A DNA stretch of 64,000 nucleotides, from contig JAAKBF010000030.1 of NCBI GenBank assembly GCA_012656075.1, positions 744,001-808,000 on the forward strand, in the 5' to 3' direction. The position numbers were made by a program, and so were the translations under genes. Shown here piece by piece: positions 44,825-55,762 of this stretch (its first letter is position 1; the number at the start of each line of letters is the position of its first letter). The DNA comes from Phytophthora hibernalis (taxonomy: Eukaryota; Oomycota; Peronosporomycetes; Peronosporales; Peronosporaceae). A model generated the notes under the pieces. That model saw nothing but the letters and a program-made list of their open reading frames with translations. It was not told the DNA's origin and ran no database searches.

Positions 44825-45256
44825 TAGTTCTTAGGTGCCGTTTGCGTCCAATTCAGCAAGTTCTTTATCCATGGCGGCTTTACATTCAGCCCAGCGATCA
44901 CTTCGCCTAGCTTGCGCAATGGACGAAGGTTCTTTCACGTGGTCCGCAGCTTTGATCGTTATCAGATCTGCTGCAGATCCAGTCAATGCATCAATGAACG
45001 ACTGAGGCAGCTTAAGGTCAGCAGGTTTGTTACCTCCGCGTCGTCCGAAGACGCGCCGAAGAACGCCAGCGGAAATTGGGCTCCCGAAGTCTTCGGGAAC
45101 ACACCGTCTCCAATTCGTTGAACACTTGGTGATGCCGAAACTTGCTCTGCTGATCGGTTGGTATCGGTACTAGTTCGTTCAACATTTGAGCTGGGTTTAT
45201 CTCCATGTAGCTGGTGGAGGACGTTCGCTGTATCGGGGTCCTGTACATCCAATTTG

Positions 45257-46270
45257 TCAATGGTTTGGACGTCCGGGCTGGTTACGTACCGCTTCGTTCT
45301 TGGTAGCAGAAGCTGGTAGACTTTTGCTTTGTTGAAATTCCGAGTACGATCGCTTTCTCATTATGGAGGCTTCGACCGGTCTTGCGGGGAACAAACATCG
45401 TGCGTTTTTATCCGAATTTGAGAATGTGTGAAACGCGAGGCTGTTTACCAGTGAGTACGTCGATGGGGGACTTGTAATCTTCATTAGATCTAGTGGGGAC
45501 TCTGTTGCGGATGTAGGACGCGTAGAAAACGGCATCTCCCCAGTATCGTGCTGGCAGTGACGACGCCGAGAGCATGGCTCGAGTCGAGTTCATCAACGTC
45601 CGGGAAGCGCTCAACTTTCCCGTTGGAGGCCGACGTGTCTGGGTGCGTGTTCTGCATGCGGATACCATTGCGGGAGGCATATTCTTCGAACTGTGAGTTG
45701 AGGAACTTCCCCTCCATCGGTACGAACAACCTTAATCTTGAGCGCGTACTGACGCTGGAACGCATTTGCAAAGAGTAAAAACTTGTCAAATGTCTCGTCC
45801 TTTGTGCGGAGGAGGAATACTCGATTGTAGTTCGACGCGTGGTCCACGATGGTGAGTACATGACGATGCCCATTACGGTCAGGCTTAAGATCCTTTTTAA
45901 GTCCATGCATATGACCGCACCGAGTTCATCGGTAGGAGCTGACTCGGACGTGTCCTACGCAGGCTGCGTGTTTCGTGACTGCTATCCTTCCGCACAGGCC
46001 ACACAGAATGTGACCTTCTTGTTTCCTAGCCCAACACCACTTGCCAGGTTGTTGTTGATCATCCGAAGCCGGTCTTGGAAGTTCAAGTGGCCGAGCCTCT
46101 CATGCCACCGTTGCAGAGAGCTCTTCTTCGCGTTGACGAAGAAAGCGTGCGCGTCATGGCCGGAGGCGCCCATCGTGGTTGCAGTGACGACCCAAAGTCC
46201 ACCTCGTTCAAAAGTCTCGCAGACGACATTTCCGTCACGAGAGTGGAATGCGCACTTGTCCGCGAACATG
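45257..46270 (-). pseudogene. Copia A integrase
   Basis: From 46269: gag-pre-integrase RWHERLGHLNFQDRLRMI and FCVACAEG. Then core pieces DHASNYNRVFLLRTKDETF and VRTDGGE (second Asp), IRMQNTHPDTSASNGKVER with the Glu, and YWGDAVFYASYIRNRVPT. These are spread over three frames. Confidence 0.85.
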
Positions 46271-46479
46271 AACCGAAGACCTTGAGCCTAGAGCTGCGAC
46301 AGCGAAAGCAGATTTCGGCCGAGTTGTTCGCAGTAATACACGTTTGTAAGTAGGATACTGCGCGTCATCCCTCGACAGTGGTTTGCAACAGGCAGTTGCC
46401 CTTGAGAGATGATAAAACTTTGTCGGAGTGGGCGACCTTGATAGTCAAGTTCGCAGGTTGTACGCCGAATTATATATTC

Positions 46480-47217
46480 CGGTCAGTACACAAATGGTGC
46501 GTTGCACCTGAGTCAAGAATCCACTCGGTGGGTGGGGACGACGGATTATTCGGGTCGTTTGAAGCTGCCAGCTATAGATCCCCTTCCTCGTCGTTCTCAA
46601 CGGTGTATTGAGTGACCTCGGTTGCAGGAACAGACGCGCTGTGAGTTTGGCCGTTGCGCTTCACCGCCGCTTTTACCTTCTTCAGCTCGGGGCATGCAGG
46701 TCCGCGGTTCCCTTCTTCATCACATACATAACACACTAGTTCCCCAGGCGGATTTGCTGATGCAGCATTTGCTGGTGATGGTTTGAGCTGCGCGGCTGGT
46801 GGTTCGTGGGATGTCCATTGCATCGTTTCTTGTCCGGTTGCTCGCTATTTTTATCCGGCCGTCCGGCTTGGTTGCGACCATCTCCGCGCAGATATACTAG
46901 GAGGACAAGCATGCGGTCTGCTTCTTGTAGACGATTCTCATGTGAACGATCGATCCGGCTATAATCGTGCTAGCGAGGTCCGGGCAAGCATTCGCACAGA
47001 ACGTCTCCAGAAGTAACAAGCTGTGGTCCCCTGTCACGAGACGGGCCACGTACGTTAGGTAGTCCAAGTATTTGGACCACGTGTCCTGTGGCCGTTTTCC
47101 AGATGTTAAACGCTTATACAGCTGAACTTGGTTCAGTCGACACCCGAATTCAGACTTTAACTTCAGCTTGAAGTCATCATAGTTGAAGCTCGGCTTTTCT
47201 GTGCGCCACTGCGTCAC
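46480..47217 (-). pseudogene. Copia A gag, zinc knuckle and protease
   Basis: The gag piece 47217-46897 has RLTSGKRPQDTWSKYLDYL. The zinc knuckle at about 46740 reads CYVCDEEGNRGPAC, with the usual His replaced by Asn. The aspartic protease motif WILDSGATHH lies at about 46530-46500. Confidence 0.8.
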
Positions 47218-47345
47218 GTTGATGTAAAAACGTGCAGCCTAGCCTTCTAGGAAGTTGACGAGAACAAATGCCTTGATTGCAACTTGTACCAGTTGTCAAT
47301 CTCACAGCTCCAAAATTCGCCACCGTTGTCGGTAAATTATCTCTT

Positions 47346-49288
47346 TTACGCGTGAATCAGGACTGTTCCTATCAGCCCACGTAATATATCGTTTGTGTGG
47401 GCGTTGAGCTCTCCTCCGCTCTTGGAGTTGAGTGGGTAGAGAGTCATATATCGTGTGAAGGCTTCAATGATCACCGAATAGCTAGTCCCATTTTCAGTTT
47501 GACGGAACAGAAGGTCTGCGAATATGAGCTGATTCTTCGATTTTATATCGCGATCCAAGAAGCGATATAGAGGTTTCGTTTTCTGCTTACCGATATGACA
47601 CGAATCACAATCATGAAAATCTCGCGACTGGAGCTTCAAACCATCAACTAAGCCTCGATCGGACATGGTCATCACGTGTTGCGGACAGGTGTGGCCTAGC
47701 CGTTCATACCATCTCTGCAGCTTCTCCACTTCATCGTGCATCGTGAAGTTAACGTATACATCAGGTCGCTTTACGTCCAATTCTCCATCAAGAAAATGAT
47801 TCCTAGCTGTAACAAAGTACATACCGATATCGTTTCGAGCAACCTCCAGGCTAGTTACTCCGTTCTTTATCACGGAATAAATGTGCCGATCTGAGTCATA
47901 TAGGACTTTCAAACCCTGGTCCTCCAGCTTAGACTGAGAGATCAAATTATCATGTCTTTCAGCATAGTACACTCCCTCGAGTTGAAGTGAGACTAGTTTT
48001 CCTTTTACGTCTAACCACAGCTCAACTGTACCAGTCCCCTCAGCTTGTGTCCAACCATGGCAACTGCGGATCGGCGTTTTCTCGGACTCGGCAAGCTCGT
48101 TATACTCAACGAAGTAGCTTTTGTCACCTACAAGATGTCGGTTTGTCGCACAATCGAAACACCATCTACTAAGCGAGTAGGGCATTTCTTCGGGTGATAC
48201 ATTCAATATTCAAAAACCACGGTATTCGTCATCTCCAAATCTTGGAATCCAGACCCTCATGCGCGGTGTGATATCACCTTGATCATGACTGCGCGTATCG
48301 TTCGTCACCTCAAAAGTCTCTTTCATTTCTTGATCCACTTCAATGAGACTAGTTTGGTCGTCTTGGTACGCAGTCGTCGTATATTTTGCGTGAATGGATG
48401 AGATTCCACCATGATTTTGCTGGTTATCGTCCTTGTTATCACTGCAAGGGCATTCAAACTTACGATGACCAGTCTCGTGACATAGGAAACACGCTCACTG
48501 TTCAATATCGGTTTGGCGCTGCCTCGCTTTTTCACTCATGAACCTTTGTTTCTTGGGTGGATCACGTATTTGATCGCCGGTTGTTTCAGGAGGTGGTCTC
48601 TTCTTGTTAGAACCAACATGTAAGGTACCAGCCTTCCCCAGTCCGGGCTTGGCACGACTGCTTGGTATTTCGAATCGCGGCTTCTTCATTTCTCTTTCCA
48701 AAGAAGCATTTTTTCTAGTGTCAATATCATAGCTCGAGCTCCTAAGGGAGTTTGTAGCTGGTCGCTCCCAATAAAAATTATCGTTTGCAATTGTTGGTAA
48801 TACTCGAACTGATCCATTGACAGATCATAATGTCAACCATCCAAGAGTCACTTACATCTGCATCGAGAGCTGCCAGCTGCTCCCTTAGTGATATGACAAA
48901 CGACTAGTGCTTCTCCACATCTGCACCATAACGACAGGACACAGTTTCCAGCTTCTTTTTTTCTGACGAAGCGTCCTTGGGTGTAAAGCTTGGTAGTTGC
49001 GTTCTCCCGACCTTCATACCGCCTAGATTAGTAGTCCCACATTTCTCGACCAGAGTTGTAACTCAACACTTGTTGATCTAGGGTGCAGGATAGTGAACTT
49101 GACACAATCTTTGCCAGAACAGTTTTCTGCTTTTTGAATCGTGCCTTCTGGGCATCATTCCAGTCTCCTTGCTCTACTACTGTTCCGTCGCAAATTTCAT
49201 TGAGGGGCGGCTCATTTTCTTTTACCTCCATACACTCCAAATACAACAACATCTGCCTCTTGTAAAGCGGCCAGTTGCGCCCATTCAA
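47346..49288 (-). pseudogene. Copia element B: gag and start of integrase
   Basis: Gag at 49288-49028 (NGRNWPLYKRQMLLYLE, SGREMWDY) and fragments to 48323. The protease/gag-pre-integrase protein at 48206-47346 has WCFDCATNRHLVGDKSYF, LQRWYERLGHTCPQHV and CDSCHIGKQKTKPLYRF, and the first integrase core strand up to FTRYMTLYPLNSKS. It stops at about 47346, where Copia A's gag begins, so RT and RNase H are missing. The protease motif has Cys in place of the usual Ser-Gly context. Confidence 0.82.
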
Positions 49289-49360
49289 TTTACCGGTCTA
49301 CCGTCCTTGTTCCATGCCACATCCGGTTCTCTTCCTTTACTCTCCATTCTTGCGTCTCCG

Positions 49361-49384
49361 GCCCACGCGGTTGGGCTCATAACC
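49361..49384 (-). other. Copia B primer-binding site, tRNA-Met-like
   Basis: The plus strand reads GGTTGGGCTCATAACCC, which looks like a tRNA-Met anticodon arm (CAT in the loop). Its complement follows the presumed 5' LTR on the minus strand, as expected for a Copia element primed by an internally cut tRNA-Met. Confidence 0.5.
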
Positions 49385-49388
49385 CTTT

Positions 49389-49614
49389 TGCAATCTGAGT
49401 ATCAACGCTTCAGCTGACTGCTTCGAGGAAAAAGGTCGTGTCTTGTTGCTCTGTTAGATCTGCCTGCTCTGCCGTCCGTTTCTCCCTTTCGCATGCACCG
49501 GTGTTCTGTGGCTTTCTTCACTACGCCTTGTCCCTGTTACCGACTTCTACCACAACCACCTACAACTGTAGCATGTTGACTACGGACGATATTGTGCCGC
49601 GCAGCTTTTCAACA
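49389..49614 (-). repeat. Probable 5' LTR of Copia B
   Basis: On the minus strand it starts TGTTGAAAAGC, with the same TGTTG start as Copia A's LTR, and ends ...CAGATTGCA just before the primer site. No second copy was found, so the ends are inferred. Confidence 0.45.
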
Positions 49615-49632
49615 AATATTACGGTACAAGTA

Positions 49633-49740
49633 CTTTGCAATCGTTTTGGCAAAACGAGATTGGATTTAGAGGATTTAAACGTGCCTTCTACACGTGAATT
49701 CTACTGTTACATTGCAAAGTCACCTCAATGCATTCGTTAG
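49633..49740 (+). repeat. Direct repeat unit, partner at 41925
   Basis: Shares TTTGCAATCGTTTTGGCAAA, CGAGATTGGATTTAGAGGAT, CACGTGAATTCTACTGT and CTCAATGCATT with the tract at 41925. It lies just outside the presumed Copia B LTR. Confidence 0.75.
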
Positions 49741-50152
49741 CTGCTACACCTCAATGCATTTGTGGATTTAGGCAACTAAAACTGGGGTAATTAGGCCCTA
49801 ATTTAAGGGGTTTCAGAATCGAAAGTTTGGCATTTCCCATCCGTGGCATTTGGCTCAATCCCTGGGGTTACAATTAGGGTTGCCTAGCAAATCTAACTCT
49901 AATATGGATCTCGGTCGTAGGATTTAGCTAGCATTGCTCGACGTCGGCTTCATTTTCATTTTCATCAAGTGAGTTGGAGCCACGGCTACAGTAGCTGCCA
50001 ACAGAGTGGCTGCAGCTCGTGGTGTACGTCTAATGAAATACTGGGTTGTCGCACATAAAACTATGTAAGGCGCAGAGCGAATCCGGGTGAGCTGCCTTGG
50101 TCCTTAGAGCCGTAAGGGTGGCGAACGGGCCTCGAACGTTGAACAATTCAAG
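49741..50152. other. Non-coding, nothing recognised
   Basis: Short AT-rich spacer between Copia B and the plus-strand Copia fragment. Confidence 0.5.
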
Positions 50153-50635
50153 GTGAAATTTTTAGCGAGGATCGATGAAGATTTTGGCATCAAAGATCAA
50201 GGCGTGCTGCACGCCTTTTTGGGGTACAAGTGGATATCAATGAAGATGGAATCAAACTACATCAGACTAAATACTGCGAAGGTGTGCTCGAAAGATTTGG
50301 TTTTAGCCGTGCTCAGGGCTGCAGAACACCCACGGAGACCTCAGCCAAATTACAGGCTGCCAAGCCAGAGGAGAGGGCATATTGCATTCGACTACCGTTC
50401 CGTTGTCGGAAGTCTTATGTATCTGGTCACTACAACGCGACCGGATCTATCCTATGTAGTTGGTCAGATCAGCAGGTTCGTGGCCAATCCAACTCTCAAA
50501 CACTGTGGCGCTGTAAAGCGAGTGCTCCGTTTCTTAGCTGCTACCAAAGACCACGGCATATTTTTCGACCGACGAAAGGCATCCGTGAGCTCTAAGGAAA
50601 TATCTATCGAGGGATTTTGCGACGTTCTAACATAA
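50153..50635 (+). pseudogene. Copia fragment C: RT end and RNase H start
   Basis: IDEDFGIKDQGVLHAFLG is the end of a Copia RT. SVVGSLMYLVTTTRPDLSYVVGQISRF and AVKRVLRFLAATKDHGIFF are the start of RNase H. The middle (DINEDGIKLHQTKYCEGVLERFGF) is in a different frame. The fragment lies opposite in orientation to Copia A and B and lacks the rest of the element. Confidence 0.85.
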
Positions 50636-50640
50636 TGCAT

Positions 50641-51491
50641 TACCGTTGCACCATCGATTAAATCAAATTTTGAAGGCGGACTTGGAGTAAATTGGAAATA
50701 GCCTACAATGAAGCGCTCGCACTTTACAGGCCATTTGCAACCGGGGTTGCATTTCTGGTTTGATCAGGGTTTTGGCCGATACATGGACTGCACTAAAAGA
50801 CGAGGTGCTGTTTGTAACTTTCGCTGCACGCACAGTGGCAAGATTCGGCCAGTTTTGCAGTACAAAAATTAAATCAGGTCTGCAAACGCAACCAATTAGA
50901 GGTTGCAAACAGATGCAGCGCGTAGTAAGCAAATGGACGCACGAAGGCACCAACACATTGCCACACCAGGTTGGTGCAAGTTATATCATGACGTATTTAC
51001 CGTACGAGGATGGCGGCACGTACTGCTACGACTGCGCAGAAATGATAGAGTAGGTCGTTTCGGGTCCATATTGGACGTAGGGGTCACGGACTTAGAAGGC
51101 CAAGTGAGCTTCTCACTGATGGACCGCAAGGCAATCGTATACATATTCTAGGCTAGTCTACGACTTGAACCGTAGTGCTTCTCTAGCTACGGTCGACACG
51201 GCCGCGTCGGTTTGACACCGAAAGTGCTTTACCCTTTAACCCTTTCAATACCGGCCAAATTGAGCAGGCTGGTAGGTTCGCTGCGGACCCGTAACTCGGA
51301 TTGTGATTACCGTTGATTGGTCGAAGGTCAGATACCGTGTCGGGCTCACCAAGATCAACAGGTCCGCAGAGGACCCATAACTTTCGCAGTACCGTGAAGA
51401 CCAGAATAGTTTGGCTGTCGGCGGTTGCACTTTTTCTGCACAAGTTGTGCAGCACAACTCAAATACTTTGCTTTCTCCGTGCAGAACGGCG
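50641..51491. other. Non-coding spacer with possible piggyBac left end
   Basis: Plus-strand frames at about 50760-51150 have no recognised domain. TTAACCCTTT near 51237 resembles a piggyBac-type TTAA-flanked terminus, but the partner end was not found. Confidence 0.4.
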
Positions 51492-52860
51492 ATGAACATA
51501 CATGAGCTACTGAACGCCAACTCGGACGTGGACGAGAATGAGGGCGGTATGAACGACACTGCAAATGCAGAAGAAGAGGAGGATTGAGAAGAGTCCGATA
51601 GTGACGCTTCTGCAGCGATCCCGATGGCTCACCGCAGGCTGGCTGGAAAGGCTTACGTAGACGGAATAATTGGCAAGCGCGGGATTCAAATAATTCGCGA
51701 TGAAGCAGTCAAACTAGTCTACAAATAGCGCGGTGGCCTAGGATTGTTCTCTCTCTTTTCACCCGTGACTTTCTTGACACCTTGCAGAGCTGGACTAACG
51801 AAATGCTCAAGGAGAAGGGTTAGCTTGAGGCTACGGTGCTCGAGATCGATGCTTATATTGGATTAGAAATTGCTATGAGTATCATCCCGCTCACTGAAAT
51901 CAAATATCTTTGGTCTCAAAAGATTTCCTAGGTCAATCAAACTTCACCAACACGATGGCTCGCCATATCTACCATCTAATCCAGACAAGTATGGCGTCCG
52001 CTTTAACGGCTTAGTCGGCTGGGAGCGTTTGTATGCATACTCAGTTTGGGACAACGGATCCGGAAATCGGACGCGAACAGTACCCACGGAGCGCTACATC
52101 AACGTGTTTGGCGTTATTTAGGACACTAAAGCGGACCGACATCCCGATGAAGCGAAAGGATGCCAGCGCCTTGTGATTCGCAATGTGCGGCCATATGACA
52201 AAGACGTTCCTAGCTCCAAGTGCTCGCCGACCGCTAGTGTGCGATAGTTTTATACGAGGCACAACCTGGCTAAAATGTTGCTCGCGTTTACCGACGGCGA
52301 GATTAAGATGCTAGGAACAGTCAGAATATCGCTGCAGGCCAAGTGGATCAGTCCTGAGATTGATTGTGCAAAGGAACGAATGAACGATGCTCAGCGCGGG
52401 TCCTGGGAACTAGTTGCAGCTATTGATGTTCCGACGGGCTTGGAAACGCTACAACAATCGCACATACGCGTTCAGACAAAGCTACCGCCGCACCTTCAGA
52501 AGATTATGCCCCACCGATAACAATTGCAGTCAATGCTGGATTTGTCGTATTCCGCGATAAACTTACAGTCATTTTCTATACATACGATCTTGCTCGAACG
52601 CCGTCGCAGCTCGTCCTTCAGGGATATTCTCCAGAAGCTATTTGGCTATGTCACTGCCTTTCTCCGTTGCGACCTTGGACGGGAGATGAGGTATTGCACC
52701 AAAAACCTTTCAAGTGCCCGCCCTTGTAGTGGCCTACAACATATTCATGGATGAGGTGGACAGAGTGGATCAGTTGAGGTGCACCAACCCAATTCGACGA
52801 AAAGAGAAGCGATTATCAATAAGTATACTTATTGTGCTTTTCAGTTTTTGGCACTTATAA
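51492..52860 (+). pseudogene. piggyBac-type (DDE_Tnp_1_7) transposase relic
   Basis: Pieces in order: an acidic N-terminus from the ATG at 51492, then TNEMLKEKG and EIDAYIGLEIAMSIIPLTEIKYLWS (the family's first conserved block). A middle part follows with FTDGEIKMLGTVRISLQAKWIS and AYNIFMDEVDRVDQLRC, the diagnostic block close to the last catalytic Asp, ending RRKEKRLSISI. Several in-frame stops (for example TGA near 51586, TAG near 51820 and 51930) show real decay. Confidence 0.8.
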
Positions 52861-53058
52861 TAGCAACTCCTGCGATTTGTGTGCCTCATGAGAAGTACAA
52901 ATCGTACACCAATACGAATAAAGATAATCCTTGCACGAGTTATATTACTGATCTTAATAGAAATCCTAGGTAAGAAAGGCAGCTCGTGGCCAATGAATAC
53001 GAGATCGGCTGGCTTTGGCACTATTCAAAAGTGTCATTTTCCGTTTAAGTCTTGCAGC

Positions 53059-53690
53059 ATGACGTACTCAAAGGACCTACGCTGGCGCGCAGTCGTGTTT
53101 TTTCGTCTACAACATCGAGATGTTGCAGATTGCACATGTCCTCGGTGCATCGGTACGCTCCATCAAGCGTTGGAATCGCTTGTTTCTAAAGTTCGGCATG
53201 GTAACCGGCGCCCAACGCGAGAAGCGGGCATCGCGCTGGCCAGCATCGGTCTGTGCGTTCGTGATCAAGTACGTGGAGGACCACCCGTGCTTTTATCTCG
53301 AATAACTGCCTCGAAGAGCTCAAGATACACTTCGTTACAAGTTTGGAAATATCAAGACATCAACATCTACCATTTCCAGAGCCCTTCGGTTTGATATGGG
53401 GCTGTTCAGGAAAGTGCTGACGCGGCGTGCGTGGGAGGCTAAAGCAGATCAGGTTCAAGACTATATCGACAAGCTGAAGCCTTTCTACTCCATGCCCGAG
53501 CAAATGATTTTCTTAGACGAACCGCCAAGGATAGTAGAGATGGTGTGCGTCGATACGCATGATCGAAGCGAAACACGCCTGCAATCGTCACGCTTCCTTT
53601 TGTACGCGGTCTCCGTTCTGGCGGCGATGTCAACGGACGGTTTTTATCGTGGGGGTGCACAACAGGAACATTTACGCGGCATGTATTTTA
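53059..53690 (+). pseudogene. IS630/Tc1-type transposase fragment
   Basis: MTYSKDLRWRAVVF at 53059, then in the next frame MLQIAHVLGASVRSIKRWNRLF and SRWPASVCAFVIKYVEDHPCFYLE. The third frame has MGLFRKVLTRRAW, YIDKLKPFYSMPEQMIFLDE (first catalytic Asp) and VSVLAAMSTDGFY. The remaining catalytic residues are missing because the frame runs into a membrane-protein sequence at about 53700. Confidence 0.8.
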
Positions 53691-53699
53691 CGTGTACTT

Positions 53700-55303
53700 C
53701 GAAGTATTTGATTAGTTTGGACGATCTGGCTGATTCTGCTGAATATCGCACGGTGAACCGCGTAATGGAGAGAGAAACATTCGACTACAGGTCGTTTTGG
53801 TTGTTTGTGGACCCTCCGAGTGCATTACCGATACTAACTGCATTTGGGCTTTCGTTGGTTGCCATTGGTTACCTCGGGGTCCTCATCAAAATGATCTGGG
53901 TTCGTCAAAAGCTGACAAAGCCCCGCCGAGCACCGAACAAAGTTTGATGTGCTCCAGAGGCTCTGCACTTCGCTTCGTGAAGCTACAGAAATGCGAACGG
54001 GAATTGCCTCAACTTTGACAACGGTAGTCCCTCTCACGACGAAATCCATAGTAAGTTGCGAGGTGCTCTTCTGAACAGCGATGCAGCATCTATCCGAAAG
54101 GCAATCGTCTGGCTGCACAATTTTTTGGCGATACTTCTCGTACATGTCCAGGAGAGAGTACAAACTTCCACGTTGGCTTGTAAACCACACCCATAGTGTG
54201 TCGTGAACGTGTACGAAGGTGGAATTCTTGAAAATGGTCCGTGTTTAATGCTGATCGACCACGTCATCGCCCACAAGACTTACGCAAGAACAGGAGAATC
54301 CGAGTAATGTGACTATAATAGCAAAGTGGCACAGCTAGACCCAACAGGAGACTTACAGACGCTTCAGCTGACCAACCGATACCTGGCCTTACTCCCATAG
54401 GAACTTCGCCACTGCAAGATCATGCAGCACCTATATGAAGTAAATTACACATCACTCTATGTTTTTAGTGTAGATTTAACGATATGACTCCTGTTGTGTC
54501 TTGTCAGATCGTTAAAATGCAGAAATTCCCGTACAGGATCAAGGAATTCACCCAACTCGAGTTCCTGTACGAGTGAACTGTTTTCACCGCTTATTCTAAT
54601 GGCGAAAATTAACATGATACTTCGAAGTAGTTGTAGTACTTCAGAAGTATATGTTTTTGCTTATGATACCAGGCATGTCGAAAGCAAGTTTTTCAGCCCC
54701 ATGGTCGTCCTACCGGGGTGATATGTTCGACGATATGGTTTCTCTCACATTCATCCACTTCGGGGCCTTCATCCCAATGGAGAAGTTGCCATCTTTCGCA
54801 GGACTTACAAGTCGTTGACATTGGCTACCGTCTTCGTCTTGCTTGAAGAGCTACCACGCTTTGACAACCTCCACCAACTCGAACGCCTCGAGTTTACCAG
54901 CGATCGAGGCCCTCCCGGACTTTACGTCCATAACAAAACTTACATCATTCGGGACTTTCGATCGAGGCGCTTGGTACGGGTTTCTCAGTAGCTGCAATCT
55001 ACAAGACCCGAAATGTAAACTTCATCCGGTGTGACTTAACCTCCGACGAAATAGCATCTCCAGCAACTTTGGGCACGGTGAAGAAATTTCTTTCAACATT
55101 TGTGGCCCGGTCCTTCAGCCTGAAGCTGTGTAAGGATCTCCGAGTGAAGAAACGATGGCTTCGTGCAATGGAACCATGTATCGACAGTGCAAAAGACCCG
55201 ACAAAAGGAATCAATGTGCTACAACGTGCGGCTCATTATGGAAATCGCCTGCACGCCAAACCCGTACGCCATTAAAATGCGACGACGTCAGATAAGTGGG
55301 TGA
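53700..55303 (+). pseudogene. Decayed copy of oomycete membrane/LRR protein family
   Basis: Same order as the minus-strand gene 57453-60028. It starts with a membrane segment (YRTVNRVMERETFDYRSFW ... FGLSLVAIGYLGVLIKMI), which is still in frame with a transposase fragment upstream. KTYAR... VAQLDPTGDLQTLQLTNRY with a stop follows near 54400. The LRR part is GDMFDDMVSLTFIHFGAFIP and EKLPSFAGLTS. The cysteine-rich end is NGTMYRQCKRPDKR, IACTPNPYAIKMRRRQI. Stops and frame changes are frequent. The family appears to be extracellular LRRs anchored by N-terminal membrane helices; function unknown. Confidence 0.8.
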
Positions 55304-55762
55304 TGAGAGGTCGAATCGTGGCTGGGCTGTAAGAAACTGTGAACCAATGCAGAACCACTGAAGTTTGATCAATTCAGTGAAAGGCATAATACACACTCGA
55401 TGAAGGCCGGACGTCGAACCTACACCTTGCATGTACCATGTCCATTGTTCAGAGAGATTGCACCATGGTCCTCATGTTGTCGTTGGGTCTCAATAGTACA
55501 GTACCATACAAGTGCTGTCTCAAGTCACTTGAGTCAAGTGTCTCCTCTCGTGCTTTAACAACACCAAACCATTTGGTTTAACATCAACTGGGTTGCGGAA
55601 GTCGCCAATGTGGAAGTGACTCACGAGTTGAACGGTTCTTGGCCTTCAGGATCCCAACAAGAGCTTTGAAGTGATCCGGATGTAGATCAAAAACGATGTC
55701 GGAGTCCGACTCCGACACAACAAAGAGCACAAGAGTTTTGACCTTCCGAGCAACAGAAGACC
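55304..55762. other. Upstream region of the START/FYVE gene
   Basis: No gene seen. TTTTGACCTTCCGAGC just before the ATG at 55763 resembles the oomycete FPR promoter element. Confidence 0.5.

Larger units (their letters stand above)
43383..47220 (-). mobile_element. Ty1/Copia retrotransposon A
   Basis: On the minus strand in Copia order: gag, zinc knuckle, protease DSG, integrase, RT with YVDD, RNase H, polypurine tract. The frame is broken at many points. The 5' LTR is not seen; upstream it runs straight into Copia element B. Confidence 0.88.

Noticed and set aside
49361..49384. A tRNA-Met gene
   Set aside because: Only the anticodon-arm-like part is present; no acceptor, D or T arms can be folded, and the position fits a retroelement primer site.
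54494..54721. Plus-strand 75-residue frame in the decayed LRR copy
   Set aside because: It is not in the frame of the family sequence and has no match in the intact minus-strand copy.
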